A stretch of 64,000 nucleotides of DNA from Rotaria macrura (GCA_900239685.1 OENT01000129.1:9247-73246); one strand, 5' to 3'; counted from the first letter of the stretch, positions 50,646 through 64,000 are shown. Notes: generated by a model from the letters alone, not told the origin. Numbers and translations are program-made.

Positions 50646-53600
50646 ATGGCTGATCCAGATTCGCCTACTAGTAATTTATCTGCAGTTGTTGATCAATCAC
50701 ATGTATCAAATGATCAACAACAACAAGAATCTACAAATAATAATGATTGGCCATGGTAAAATAAAATAAAATCATTATTAGTCATTGATTATTTTTTTGT
50801 TCCTTTAATATTGTAATAGGCCAACCGATGACCATCAGCAACAAAATGTTATGGATTCAAGTGGGTTAATGCATTTGATTGCCACTGGTACAAATGTCAG
50901 TGATCATACTAATGATGATACACTTGGCCATATTCCAACTAATGAACAATCATCAGATGAGCATCATCAAACATTACCTCACATGTCTTCATCAGCGAAT
51001 ACACTTCCAATGGATACAGAACAACAACAAACAATAGCAATCAACACAACTAATAATGATCAACAACAACAGCAGCAGCAGCAACAACTACAGCAAAAAA
51101 CGCAACAAACAAATAAGAGTCCACATGATATTGCTGAAATTCATCGTGATATGTTAGCACTTATACCTATACCACAGGCATGGCCACACATAAGACATCA
51201 ATCAGGGTTTTTTTCATATCCTGATTTACCTCATTTCAATGTTATACGACAAGCAACATTTCGTGATGGTCGTTTTGTTTGTCCATTTTGTACAGTTGAT
51301 TTTGCTTCGAAAGAAGGCATCCGTTATCATTTATATAATTCATGTACAAAATCACCTTATCCAAAAGCTTTTTTTCGTTGTTTAATGTGTGGAAGTGAAT
51401 TAGCTGATCGAAGTTCATTACGTACACATTTAGCCCGACATGTAAGTTAGCAAGTGTTCTATGCTCATTGTTTTTATTTTTCAATGAAATTTTTATTTCC
51501 CACAGGGTGCTGAAGACGGTGGTACTGTCTCAACAGATAAAATTGATGTATCACGTAAACCAGCTGTATCGGGAACATCTGCTGGAACACCGAATTCAAA
51601 AAAATCGAAAAAGAAAAAGAAACCAACAAATGATTTACTAACGCAATCATTACAAACACAAATGATCAATCCAATGATTGTTTTGGCATCAGGTGTATCC
51701 CCACGTGGTATTGATGGATATAATATTCCACCGATGATGACTAATTCATCGATGTCATTGCCTATAATTAAACCAGACTTAAATGATTCTGATCCAAAGG
51801 TAACAATCGATGATACACATATCTATACGAATTTTTTTTTTATTAATTATTTAATTAATGATTTTATTCTTATTATGTTTAGCGTAAACGTGGTCGTCCA
51901 CCGAAGACAAAATCAGATGGTGCGACACCCCCCACAGCTCCATATACAAAGCATGTACATACGAATCCTTCGGGTATATCATTAAATTCTGCAATGAATA
52001 ATAATCAAGTTATATTGAATGATCAAAATATTAAAGTATAGTATAGATAATATGATAAGTACATATTTCCTTTTTCAAAACTATCTTTCGTTTAGAATGA
52101 ATCACAAAAATCCGTTGTCATGCAATCTCCTCGTGCTATTGATATAAGCAGTGAATTAGCTGAGTTGGCACGATCTAGAATGCGTGAAGTAAGAAATTCT
52201 ACAATCAAACAAGAACAAAAATAATAGAACTAATCCATTCTCTTTACTTAATAGCATATTGAATTTTCAACTGATTCTTTATTACCTGAGCAAGAACAAG
52301 AAATAAATGGACGTCTGCGTACGGAAACCTTTGTAACATGTCATCGTTGTCGTGGCAAACAGCAATTTACGTCACTTAAGAAATTTAAAGAACACTTGAA
52401 AACCGATTGTCCATTGGGTCCAGGTAAAAATCTTCAGTATTCTACCGAAAGTCTGAAATACATCAATCGATCATCTTTTACTCATAATGCTTTTTCGAAA
52501 CTATTAGACGTAGAAAAAATTCTAAACACATCCACTAACTAATTTCAATTTTTTGTGTTCAATTTTATCTAGTGTGTCGTTCAAATATTTTTGAAATCAC
52601 TTAAGTTCGTCATACACTGATATAGGACAATGCGTACTCATAGCCGGAGATTTTTAATGACCGTTGAGCAGATTAACAATCGAATGTGAATCCACGAAAG
52701 CAGATTCTCAATTGAAGAGATTCAGAGCTTTGATTAGCAGTCATAACCATAAAGATTTTTTCCATGTTATGACTTGACAGTTTTCCGTGTCAGAAAATTT
52801 TGTTTTCTATTGTTTTTTTTAAGTATTGAACTGTGAACTGATGAATAACGACTTTTTTTCAACTGGCTAGACAAGATTCATTCCATGAAAAATAAACTAT
52901 GTTATTTTCCTTTTCTAGTGATGGCAATATGTAAATTTTGTAATATACCATTCTCATCAGTTAGTAGTGTTTGCGATCATCTAGAACTTTATCATGATGA
53001 TTCTCATGATACATGTCCAGGTAGAAATATAAATGCAAAAAAAAGCAAGAAACCACAAATACATGTAAACTAAATATTTATATTCTAGATGATCCATGTC
53101 GTGTAAATGATCGAGCATTTCGTGCTACATTTGCACGATATAAATTTCCAATTAATGGACATATATCATTTTCTGCACCACCGACAACTATTGGACAACT
53201 CATACCTGAAAATGAATCAGCTGCCTGTTTAAGTAATGGTGCTAGTTGTTTACGTGTTCGAGTAAATAGAATGAAAAACTTTGATTTATTGAATGTAAAC
53301 TATTTGATTTGTGTATAGATGCTCTCATGTGATCGATTTTTAAATCCATTGGATAGTTTTGCTGCTTCACATGTTATTGTTTTAAATGTAGGTCGACCTA
53401 TACGTTGTGTCGAATGGTTACCACGTGCTGTTGATGTAATCGGTAGTCAATATGTTGCATTAGCACTTGAACAATGGTCGTTCGATAGTGGAAATCAACT
53501 ACATGGAAATTATTCAGCAACGAATCCCGATCGTCGTTCGCCGCCCGGTTCAACGTTACTATTAATACTTAATTGTGGACGTTTGAGACAAAGTTTACAT

Positions 53601-55560
53601 GTACCAAATTTACATGTTACTGTTGCAGCGGATTTTGGTCAAGTAACCTGTTTAAAATGGTTACCGGATCGTCCAACGATCAACGATGTATATTTAAGTT
53701 ATCTAGCTATTGGTACAAGTCAAGGTATTGTTATTATATTTGGTGTTCCACATGGTGCATCAAGAAATCTGTGTACAATCAGTAGTGGTGCACAACTCGT
53801 ACCACCACTCAATCGACGTAAAGACGGTAGCATTGGTTGTGCTGAATACGGTTCATGTACTGCACTAGATTGGTGTTATGATAATCCGAATAAATTATGT
53901 GCAGGCTACGATAATGGTATTGTACTTATGTGGGAAATGAATTCGAAATCACTTGTTGAACAAGTATAATTTTATTTTTTCTGTTCGTTCAAGAGAAAAT
54001 TTCTTCTATGGTTTATGTGTTTTAGGCAACAAATTGTTCATTAATTTATCCAGTCAGAAGATTTTTTGTTGAAGACTCACCTATACAAGATGTGAAATTT
54101 CTACGAAATTCTGAACATTTAATTGCAATAAGTTTGAAAAATAAACAATCTTGGACGTATGACATTTTGCAATTTGTTCATTTTGTTTTTGTTTTTAATA
54201 AAGTCATGATGAAATTATCTCTTATTGTTTTCTTTTCTTTTTATAGAGTATGGACAACTCGTGATGAAAATATTTTTAGCTATCGTCATTGGTCGAATGC
54301 AAGTGAATTTTCCTCATCTACATTTCATGACACATTGTATGCTGGTTGTGCACATGCCAAGTAAAATTAATTTCAATAGAATATGTATTGAAATATTAAA
54401 ACGAATGTTGTATATGTTTTTCTTTTCTATATTATCAGCAATCAAAATGAATTATTATCTGTACCAACACATTCAATATTACTACCCGGACAAACTGCTA
54501 CTAATCAATTACAAACATCGATGCTATCAGCATGGCAAATCGTTAGTTTGGATTATTCAGAATGGCTCGATGGCGTTGGTTATGCTGATCTCGATGGTAA
54601 ATATAATTCTTTTAGATATCAACGAAATAGACTATTTTTCAGGCGTCGATCAGAAAACACAAGTAGCGGTTTAGATTTTGTTCGACAAAATATATTGAAT
54701 TTAATCGTAGGAAACAAAGTTTGTTATTTATTTGTAAAAATAAAACAAAATTGAAAATTTCTCTCAGATCTTATTGAAAACAAATATCGATTCGAATATC
54801 ACACATTAGTCATGATATTTGACATATAAATTAGAAAAATCATGATATGACTGACTCACTTAATTAGCCATATTTCGATAACTCTTGAAACAAAAACAAA
54901 TGTTGTTCTTTCATTTTTAAGGTACGGTTTGGATAGCACGTGGTGATGCGTCAACATGGCCACAGAACAATCCGAAATTTCGACCAAGTGCTGTAAGAAA
55001 ACGAATGAAAATTGTTCTTTGCTGAAAAGAAAATCTAAACATAAATATGAAATTTTTAGTGTGTTGCAAAATTATCAACTTATCTGACTAATGCAAGTGG
55101 AACAGCTACAGGTAAGAATTAATTACAGATCATATTAATACGTAACAATATAATCAAAATCAATATTCATCTCATTCTATTTCAATAGGACAATACTGTG
55201 TACAAATAGCTATTGAACGAACAGTAAGGAATTTCTTTTTATTATGGACAACGTATTTGCATTTTTATGACTTCGCACTTATTTTATTTAGGAATATGCG
55301 ACGAATAATGTGGATCCTCAGCACGATGAAACACATAAAGTTCATACATATAGAAAAGTAAAGAAAAAATATTCATTTCCATTTGTCTCATATTTTCAAT
55401 TGTTTTTATTTAGATTCGTTTTAATCCAAATCCAGGTACTCATGGTTGGATTGCATCGGCTGACAAAGTCGGTCTATTTCTACTGTTTCGATTATCAACA
55501 TCAGATTCAATACTATCAGAAAAACTAACTCAACGCCTTCAACGTGTGCAAGTCTTGTGA
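50646..55560 (+). CDS. GTF3C2: TFIIIC subunit GTF3C2-like protein with C2H2-like fingers, AT-hook and WD40-like region
   Basis: Exons 50646-50755, 50820-51441, 51506-51799, 51883-52035, 52096-52188, 52255-52423, 52919-53020, 53089-53261, 53319-53963, 54026 onward to TGA at 55558, with consistent phases. The order is: Gln/Asn-rich N-terminus with a polyQ tract; two zinc-finger-like units FVCPFCTVDFASKEGIRYHL and FRCLMCGSELADRSSLRTHL; a Lys-rich stretch; an AT-hook RKRGRPPKTK; a third finger CHRCRGKQQF...FKEHLKTDC; a fourth CKFCNIPFSS...CDHLELYH; then a WD40-like half beginning VGRPIRCVEWLPR with QVTCLKWLPD, SCTALDWCYDN and YADLDGTVWIARGDAS. The second half resembles TFIIIC110/GTF3C2, which helps TFIIIC bind tRNA-gene promoters for RNA polymerase III. 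AT-hooks are known in GTF3C2; the multiple fingers are less expected. GTF3C2 is my best match, not certain. Confidence 0.7.
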
Positions 55561-56416
55561 TTTTGAATAAATATAGTCAGCAAAATCATATATTTCTTAT
55601 TGTTGATATAAAACAAAAGTATGCAAAATATATAGAAGTGTACATAAGCCTATATTCATATATATATATATATATACGTATATATGTAATTCAAACTTGT
55701 CGGTTCTAGTCGACTGTTTGATTTTTCTTTTTTCGGCAAAAATCATATTGACAAAATAAAAAGAAAAACCAATAGACTATTTTGTATATTTAACACATAC
55801 TTTTTTGTTCCTTCTCATTCGTACGTACATATTGTATTCTCATTTTTTTTCTCGGTGTTGTGGTTGTTGTTTTTTTTTTTTTTTTGTTTTTTGGACGTCC
55901 GATGCAGTGATTTTCCGTCGCTTTTCTTCTCCTTGTATGATTATTCAAGATTGTCCTAGATATATTCGAATGTATATAATGTTCTGCGTTAACCGCGTGT
56001 GTGTGTGCGTGTTTCGTTCATTTGTTTGTTTGTTTTCTTCTTAGTCAAGTATTACCAACAGACAAGAAGAAAATTAACTAAAAGTTGTTTGATCTCGTAT
56101 TTTGTTTTTGTTTTCTTTTTCTTCGCGAATGTACGTATATGTCCAAATTTTGTTTTTATGGGAACAGTTTTTAGTAGATTCTCTGAACGAAATAAAAACA
56201 CAAAGCCAACGTTCTCTTCGATTACATGTTGTTGTTGTTGTTTGTTACATGCGTGTATTGTTTCTGTAATTTTGTGTTTTTCTTCTTCTGTGTAATGTTG
56301 TTTTTTTTTTGCGCCTGCATTGTTGTTTATCGACAATATGAAAAAGAAAAGAATATTGAGAAACAAAAACAAGAAAACATAATTATGAGAATTTTAAGAA
56401 CTTTTTTCCTTTCAGC
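55561..56416. other. Intergenic spacer between GTF3C2-like and TAF2
   Basis: 856 bp. AATAAA shortly after the stop (about 55566) is a candidate polyadenylation signal. A TA run lies near 55658-55673, and long T-tracts follow (55868-55886). The overlapping open frames here are low-complexity Phe/Cys-rich readings of these tracts. The segment ends in a strong polypyrimidine tract plus CAG directly before the TAF2 start codon. Confidence 0.5.
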
Positions 56417-59400
56417 ATGGAACTTGAAGAGTTACGTCAAGTAACACGTTCATTTGTTCTGTGAGTTGGATTTTTTTCTTCTTTTTTTCTTCTTTTTTTC
56501 GTTTTTGGTTGTTTAATTCAAATGATCGAATAAATAAAATTTATTAATCTAGATCGCATCAGACATTATGTATAACAGGTGTCAGCTTCGACAAACGTTG
56601 TCTAGTTGTGAGTGTGTCTTTATTTTCTCGATTTAAAAAAATATGTTTCGTTCTTTGCCCATGCATATGTATATATATATATATAGGGCTATACGGAATT
56701 AACGTTGCATCCACTTGTGAAAAATTTTAATGTCATTAAATTAAATGCACGTCAATTAAGTAAGTAGAATCAATGAATAATATAATAAAAAATATGTATA
56801 TGTACACATAACTAAAATGAACAAAACAATAAACGTATCTAGCGATTTATGCTGTTACAATCAACAATGAACGAAATGTGGAATTTTCTTATGATGATCC
56901 AAATATACAGATTCTGTCAGATGACGATCCAAGGTGAGAAAAAGAAATGAGCATTCGATTGAAGTTCATCTATTCTTAATGAGATGAGATATATCTTATT
57001 ATGTTGCGCTGCGCAAAGCTATGCGAGACATTGTTTTGATGGTAATGCATCATGAACTATGATGAAAATGTGTTTGTCATTATTTCAAAGTATTCACCAG
57101 AGATAAGTCCGTTTCTTATAAGGTGTTTTTTTTAAATCTTCTTAAATTACATAAGAGAAATGGTTACATGAAAAATATAGTACATCAAAAAATTTTCTTA
57201 TACTAAAAGTATTAACAACTTCAGGGTGAATTCTTTGATATTAAGAAATCGAAAAACATTCGTATAATAACAACTTGGTAAAAATGTTTTTGTAACTTAT
57301 TTCGAAAAGCTAACAATTGCCGTAAATATTAACCAAGAGGGAAACAGCTGATTTTTTGGATTTAGAATCAAACAAATCAGGAAAATCGGATTTAAACTGT
57401 CTCTCCCTAGATTGATATTTCGAACAGTAAGGATACTAAATTTTATAACATCAATCGAGCCACTGATTTATTTTTTGATTTAAAATTTAAAAAATCAGCT
57501 GTTTCTCCCTTGCAACAACCTTATCATTGTATAACTACCAGCAAAATACAGTTTCCAATACACGATAGAACAACATGTTCGTTCAAGTACATACTATAGT
57601 TAATTTGCGTGAAACATCAGGATGAATAGAACTATGACAAAGTTTTCAACTGAAACAAAACTACTTTGACTTAAACAAAAAGAAAAGGGAAAACTTCCTT
57701 TTTACAGATGTATCTAATCGAAGAACTGAGCCTGATCGATTTCGGTAATAATCTATGTATCATAGATCGTTACTTGAATCATTTTTATTCAATAAAATAT
57801 AAGACTTTACTCTCATGAATACCTGATATATTAGTCAGATAATCGAATTCAGACGAGAAGCACACATTTCTTCAAATGACTGTAGGCTAAGTGACTTCTT
57901 GCTTTCATGGATATCTAATATACGTAGACGTATTGCCATTAAAATTGAACAGATTTATAATCAAAGACTCGTAGATTTTATTTTCGAAAAGAAATTTTTC
58001 ATCATGCTTCATGTCACTTCTATTTCAATTCGTATGAAATCGTATTATGTGTAGAATGACTCATAAGAATACTGAAATTGAAAGAAATCTTAGATAATGA
58101 AACCGATGATGAAAAGAAAGTTTCTCTTCTTTTATGCATCCGTTTGTTTTAAATTTATCCAGACGAGATTTAACATCATTTTTGAAACGTCAACAACGCT
58201 TCTTGGAATATGTTGATCCAGATGAAGGCAATGGTGAACTAACAATATTCATTCCAGAATCATTAAAACAACAAGAGCAGAATTCTTCGATGCACGATGA
58301 TAATCATAATACAACTGATAAAGTTTACAAAGTTACGATTGATTTTTCACTTGAACAACCAGAGACAGGTATTCACTTTTTTCTACCTGATGATGATGCT
58401 AAATTATCACGCGTAAGTTAAAAAATAAAAGAAATTAAAATGTGAGCACAAAAAACAAGAAAGAAACATATGTTTTTAGTTAAGTCGTCATCTGTTTACG
58501 ACTGGTCATGATGCTCGTCTATGGTTTCCATGCGTAGATAGTTATTGCGAGCCATCAACATGGACAATAGAAGTCACAGTAGAAGAATCGTTAACTGTGG
58601 TTGCTTCTGGAGAACTTGTAGAATGTACAACAAATAATGAATTAAAAACTTTTCGTTTTTATTTATCAACACCGGCACCAGCACCATTCATTGGACTTGC
58701 TATAGGGTATTGACTGTTAATATATTTTTCTGATTAAATTCGAATTTATTTTGTTTCGTTTAGATCATTCGAGTCAGTTGTCGATTCTAATACACAAGAG
58801 ATAACAAACTATTGTCTTCCGGGCTTATTAACATTGTTAACAAATAGTACAAGTTTTGTTCACGAAGTAATTACGAAAGATTTTATATCGATGAATTTTC
58901 ATTTTTAATATGTTAATTTTATTTTTAGCCACTCGAATATTATGAAGAACTATTAAATGCCAGTTGTCAATATCCGAATTATAAACAAGTATTTGTTACG
59001 GAACCACATGCTGAATGTATACCATTTGCATCGATGGCTATATTTAAGTAAATAAATCTTATTCGACTAGTGAAATCAAGTATTTTCCTCTTGATAGGAA
59101 CTATTCTTAAGCTATATGTTACGTGTCTCATTTTATATGAATGAAAATAATTATTAAATTATTTCGCCAGAAGATGTTCTCCTTACGTGACGACCAGAAA
59201 CAAGTTGTTGTTCATGTAAAAAGTCAGCAGTCGTCGTTCATTAGGTTGTTGATATAATTATGGAAATTGACACGTACAGTTTTTGCTTCGGGTCATTTTT
59301 CATAGTTTTCTTGCAATTGTATAAGTTAGAACACGCATGAAAACGAGACACTACATCGTGTTACATTCTCCACGTCATGGATGTTACGTTGAAACAAGAG

Positions 59401-62400
59401 ATCTTTATTATGCGAAGGAATTCAAGCATAGCATGTATGTCGAATCACAAATCGGATAGAACACTTATCTAGATTTAGAACTAAAGATTAGTTTTTACTT
59501 GAAATCGATGAAACTTTGAATTATTATCCATCAACTTGAATTGATTAGATACTAACTTTGTTGACTATAATAAGTTTTTGTTTTGAATACAATGGATCTT
59601 TCATCCATGTCTCAATATTGTTAACAATCTATCACAAATTTCAAATAGCAGGTCAGAAAGCTTTTCTTATGCATTGATTTTCATCGCAAACTTCTTCTAA
59701 GAAATTGGAGTTATTATTTTTTTAATGTTTATCAAAAAAGTACCATCTCATTGAATTTTTTATGATCTTCAATTAACGAATTTATAATACGACAAAATTG
59801 TAGTATAGTACTATGTCTGATAAATAGCTTCTTGGTTCTATTGTTTTTTGTGTCCAAATGCTACAGACAAATGCAAAGATACTTAATGAGTATAAAAAAG
59901 AGTTTCATTTCAAAAAACTTCCAAGATCGATGAATTCCTTGAAAGAAAAGGATTTATTTCATTATTTACGTTTTACTTAACTAGCATGTCAAACATTATC
60001 GAAATAAACAGAGTCTTTCTTAATAATTGATTTGTATACATATGAATTCAATCGTTAATATTTAGTGTTAATCTATTATATCCATCAACTGTGATCGAAG
60101 CCACATGGCATTCAAGAACACAAATGGCATTTGCATTAGCAAATCAATTTTTCGGTTGTTTTATAACCATGCGTTCTTGGTTAGTTATATTTTGTTTTAA
60201 CTAAAGTAGTAACAAAAGAAAACCTTCGTTATTATTTAGGCGTGATTGGTGGTTATTAAAAGGTTTAGCTTTATATTTAACGAGTCTGTATACAAGACGT
60301 GCATTTGGAAATAATGAATATCGTTATAACCTTAATCGAGTAAATAATAATCGCAAATACAAGGATAACAGAAGGAAAAGAAAAATATTCTTTGGTTTTT
60401 CTTTAAATATATATCTAGGATATGCTTGAAGTTATTCGATATGAACGTGAAGAAAATCCAATACGTCTAGATTTTGCTCCTATAAGATCTGAATCCGATA
60501 TAACAAATGTAAATAATCGTCGTGGAACAATGATGTCATCTCAATATCTTGATGTATAGATAGGCAAATTTGATTTTCAAAACAAAAGAACTTCGATTAC
60601 TTTACATTTTAAGGTAGCAGCAAAAAAAGCTCATCTTGTCGTACGCATGATTGATGATTTCATTGGTCGAGAAATTATGATGCAGGTGAAATTCGTGAAT
60701 CGCAAAAATAAAAGAATCGAAATCTATTTAAAAATCTATTTAGATTCTTAATAAATTAATGTGTTTAGCGACTACAGCTTGTTTGAAAGATGCTCCACTA
60801 AGTTCACGTTCACGTTTACATATATCAAGTAAATCATTTTCACGTGTTGTTAGTACATTAACAACAAAAGATATTCAAGCGCTACTAACACAATGGGTGT
60901 ATGTTCAAAATAAGAATTAAATCGAAATCATGAATAATACTATTGTTTTCTATTTTGAAGATACGAATCAGGTTGCCCTAGATTGATTGGAAGTTTTACA
61001 TTTAGTCGTAAACGAAATGTTGTAGAATTAGAACTTAAACAAGATACAACAATCAAAGGTTCAAAAAAATTTCTAGTACGAAAATCAATTGAAACGAGAA
61101 AAAAAAAACGTTTTCAATTGATTACGACGAAAAAATAATTTATCTTTTAGGGCTCATTAGTTATACGTGTACAAGAATTAGAAGGTTCATTTAGTCAAAC
61201 AATACTTTTAGAAGATAGTGTTACAAAATATGAGTTAACATGTCATTCAAAAGTTCGTCGGTAAATCAATGTTCAATTTAATTTATAAATAAAAAATAAA
61301 AACATGCCATTTGTTTTTCTTCAGCAATAAAAAGAAGAAAATACCGTTGATATCTGGCGATGAAGTCGATATGGATCTTAATCAAATGGAGTATAAACAT
61401 ATTTTTATAGTTTGAAAAGCAAATTTGATGTTTTTTTTTCTCTTGTTAGTCCTGATTGTCCTATTCTATGGATAAGAATCGATCCTGATTTAAAAGTTAT
61501 ACGTGAATTACAATTTGAACAGCCTGATCATAATTGGCAATGTGAATTACGTTATGAACGTGATATTCTTTCACAATTCGAAGCACTCGAAGCACTTAAA
61601 CGATATCCAAGTCAAAATACTCGAGAAACACTTGGCACTGTTTTAGATTCATCAAATTGTTTTTATCGTGTTCGAATTGAATGTGCACATGTTCTTACTC
61701 ATGTATGTATTTTATCTATTCTATTCTATCGAATTATTACATGAAGTACAATTAAGAATCTTCTCTTCGATAGAAACAAAATCAAATGTCATAGTCGTTT
61801 GTCAATCTGTTTTCTAGTTGCCACATTCTCCAGACCAGAAGTAATTGTTTTCCAATAGTTGCTATGGAAAGATGAGATGCATCTATGATGTCGTTAGATT
61901 CAGCTGTCAATAGTAAATCTAGTACGAATATCTTGACGATAATTACATGAAAGAATAACTGTCGGGTTCGATTGATTGAAGAAAAAACGCTCGATTAGAT
62001 TCAGACGTAAATCTATATGTGGATGTCTTAAGTGAGACTGACATTCTATGGTTCGCACAACATTCTAAGAATCGAATAGTGCCGTGTAATTTTCATAAAA
62101 AAAGTTAAGCGTGTTTCTCATCTTGCGTTCGAGATGTGAAGGATCAGTTTCTTTTTATATTGTGTCATTGGTCTCGATTAAGAAAGGAATTACAATAAAT
62201 AAAAAACTCAACTATTCTGCCAGAACTATTTTCGATACGAGAAAATCATCGATAATCATAAATCTATATTGAGAAGTGTTGTTTCTGTCACATTTGATAT
62301 TAGCTACTAAAATCTCTAGTCTAGTCTACGGCATGTCGAGAACACATTATATCTTACTTTGTATTTAAATGGAAATTCAATTCATTATAATTGCTACGTA

Positions 62401-63723
62401 ATCGTTCTCGGCCATGTCTACTTTTCTTTATTGCATAGACTATTTAATATATTTCACTTAAAGAACTCATGAATGAACTATTCCAGTAGATACTATACAC
62501 TTAACTCTATTTTATGTTTGTACGAGCGTCAATTATTTGATTTTCTCGATTATCTGAATCATTTATGAATCGTTGATTTTAATTGAAATTCTCAGTCATC
62601 CATTTCTATGGAAAATATTCTGTCGTCATGAGATATTGTAGCAGATTCTATGTGTTTGTCTCTTAGATCGAAAATCAATCATCTGATAACGTCCATGAGA
62701 AAAAAAACCGTTCGAGTAGCTCTGACAAAACTATTAGCACCATACATCTTCTGATATATCAATTTAGATGGAAGCCAAAATAATCCTTGTGAAATGTCGC
62801 TTATCATAAATCGGTCAAAAAAATGATTGAGTTAATATTTTAAAAAAATTGCTAAAGTTTCATGTTTAATTTCAAAAGGTAATACTCGTGTTCTATTTTC
62901 ATGGGTACGTGAATACATCATGAAATTTAAATCGATCATGTGGAGATTGTTATTTCTGATAGATGTATCTTGTTTAATATCTGATTATAGAGCATATTGG
63001 CTATGTAATGATAGTCGATGATTTGTTCCTATCTATATGATTAAAATTTGATTAATTATTTAGATTGCAAATTCAATGGCTAATACGTGGACGGGTACAT
63101 TAGCTACGTTAAGTTTTTTTCGTCGTGTATTCATGTCATTGAATTCAACAACATCATCTGCAAGTGTGACAACATCATCTGTTAATAATTTATCATTGAC
63201 TGCACCATCTGCAAATATAGTACGCATAAATGACTTTACAAATCCTCAAATGTATATGATACAAAAAATTATTCCACAAGCCATAGCCTTACAACGTAAT
63301 AAAGATCGTGTATGTCCACCGGAAGTCATTAATTTTCTATTTGAATTAATACATTACAATGAAAATTCAAAAAATCGCTTTTCTGATGCTTTTTATCGTT
63401 CATCATTGATTGATGCACTTGGAAATACTTTAACAAATATTGGTTTAACAAGTATAACAACAAATGTTGATCTTTTATTAAATCATACTTTAGATAATAA
63501 TACAAAACGAATATTTGATGAAATTTTATTACAACTTAATTTTGATAAAATAATTCCATCGTATGGATTCTGTGTTACATGTAGCTGTTTAAGAGTATTA
63601 CATAAATTGAATGTTATCAGTGGTATACCTATTGATATAAACGTTTTTTATGAATATGCATCATATGGCATGTTCGATCGTATACGATTAACAGCTTGTG
63701 AAATTCTTGTAGAACAACTCGAA
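56417..63723 (+). CDS. TAF2: TFIID subunit TAF2 (partial, continues past right edge)
   Basis: Start MELEELRQVTRSFVL at 56417, then exons to 63723. Landmarks in TAF2 order: LCITGVSFDKRCLVGYTEL, IKLNARQLRIYAV, VDPDEGNGELTIFIP, LWFPCVDSYCEPSTWTIEV, APFIGLAIGSFESVVD, CIPFASMAIF (in place of the M1 peptidase GAMEN box), FANQFFGCFI-like ALANQFFGCFITMRSW, WWLLKGLALYL, AAKKAHLVVRMIDDFIGREI, SFTFSRKRNVVELELKQD, NKKKKIPLISGDEVDMDL, LWIRIDPDLKV, and IANSMANTWTGTL. No HEXXH zinc motif is present, as in other TAF2, so it is a non-catalytic aminopeptidase-fold scaffold that contacts initiator DNA within TFIID. The open frame runs to 63765, but GAAA|GTAAGG at 63723/63724 is a strong donor and the expected C-terminal HEAT-like part is still missing, so the gene very likely continues beyond the window. 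Three introns exceed 1 kb. Confidence 0.95.
57334..57512. mobile_element. MITE-like inverted-repeat element in TAF2 intron
   Basis: 179 bp element. Left end CAAGAGGGAAACAGCTGATT and right end (reverse complement) CAAGGGAGAAACAGCTGATT form near-identical terminal inverted repeats that continue through TTTTT and an ATCAAA..AAATCAG block. No clear target-site duplication was seen and there is no coding capacity. Confidence 0.7.
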
Positions 63724-64000
63724 AGTAAGGATTTACATGGCAAAAGTATTTATTCATTAGACTGAATGAATGAAAACATTTTTTTGTGTAAGAATAGACA
63801 AAAAAATATTTGATCTCGTACGCAAATACTAGTGTGAGATCATGATTGCTTGTTATTTTGCGCATTCCTAAGCATTGCACGTCGTATATTCATTGTATTC
63901 AAAAGTAGAGGTACAAGGTCTTTCTATTCTTGAATCATTATCTATGTAGTTAGTATTTTGTTCTTGTTGTCAATTGTATTTTATCATATATTATTTATAT
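63724..64000. other. Probable TAF2 intron at right edge
   Basis: Follows the strong donor GTAAGG at 63724. No acceptor in this stretch restores a convincing TAF2 reading frame, so the next exon probably lies outside the window. Confidence 0.5.

Noticed and set aside
54597..54754. Read-through coding extension after YADLDG
   Set aside because: Splicing at GAT G|GTAAAT to the acceptor before 54922 gives YADLDGTVWIARG, which fits a beta-propeller strand; the read-through frame finds no phase-compatible donor.
55805..56444. Several overlapping open frames on both strands before TAF2
   Set aside because: They are low-complexity translations of T-, GT- and A-rich tracts in the intergenic spacer.
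63724..63765. TAF2 ending at the TGA near 63765
   Set aside because: GAAA|GTAAGG is a strong donor and the expected C-terminal part of TAF2 is missing, so an intron running off the window is more likely than a true stop.

Overview
This window is AT-rich nuclear DNA from an animal. The genes are split into many small exons separated mostly by 45-70 bp GT..AG introns, with a minority of 0.3-3 kb introns. The proteins recognised (YPEL5, C5orf22, NOL8, SLC25A22, ARHGAP1, PPP1R3, GTF3C2 and TAF2 homologues) are metazoan housekeeping and regulatory proteins. Tiny introns, low GC, decayed DNA transposons and one intronless secreted gene of possibly foreign origin fit a bdelloid rotifer best, but that assignment is inference.

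Layout. 1-6.6 kb (- strand): a compact trio of a NOL8-like C-terminal protein (running off the left edge), a C5orf22/UPF0489 homologue and a YPEL5 homologue, with only 187-353 bp between them. A 234 bp foldback element sits in a C5orf22 intron. 7.7-8.25 kb (+): an intronless secreted protein of unknown function. 8.4-17.9 kb (-): a long disordered coding region followed by about 20 small phase-0 exons. Many of those exons encode one ~30-residue repeat each, resembling the tubulin-binding repeats of tau/MAP2/MAP4; the two halves may be one MAP-like gene. 20.0-22.8 kb (-): mitochondrial glutamate carrier (SLC25A22-like). 23.3-32.3 kb (-): ARHGAP1-like Sec14 + RhoGAP protein. 32.7-38.0 kb (-): coiled-coil protein with a C-terminal RanBP2-type zinc finger, carrying a hAT-like MITE in a long intron. 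38-46.1 kb: gene-poor, holding a degraded 2.4 kb hAT-like element with internal tandem repeats. 46.1-47.5 kb (-): glycogen-targeting PP1 regulatory subunit (RVxF + CBM21). 50.6-55.6 kb (+): TFIIIC subunit GTF3C2-like protein with zinc fingers, AT-hook and WD40-like region. 56.4 kb to the right edge (+): TAF2, the aminopeptidase-like TFIID subunit, cut by the window end.

The genes are mostly unrelated neighbours. Two adjacent + strand genes (GTF3C2-like, TAF2) both encode basal transcription factor subunits. No tRNA, rRNA, CRISPR array or intact transposase gene was recognised. All gene models were spliced by eye from GT/AG sites, reading phase and remembered family similarity; exon ends are the most likely choice, not verified.
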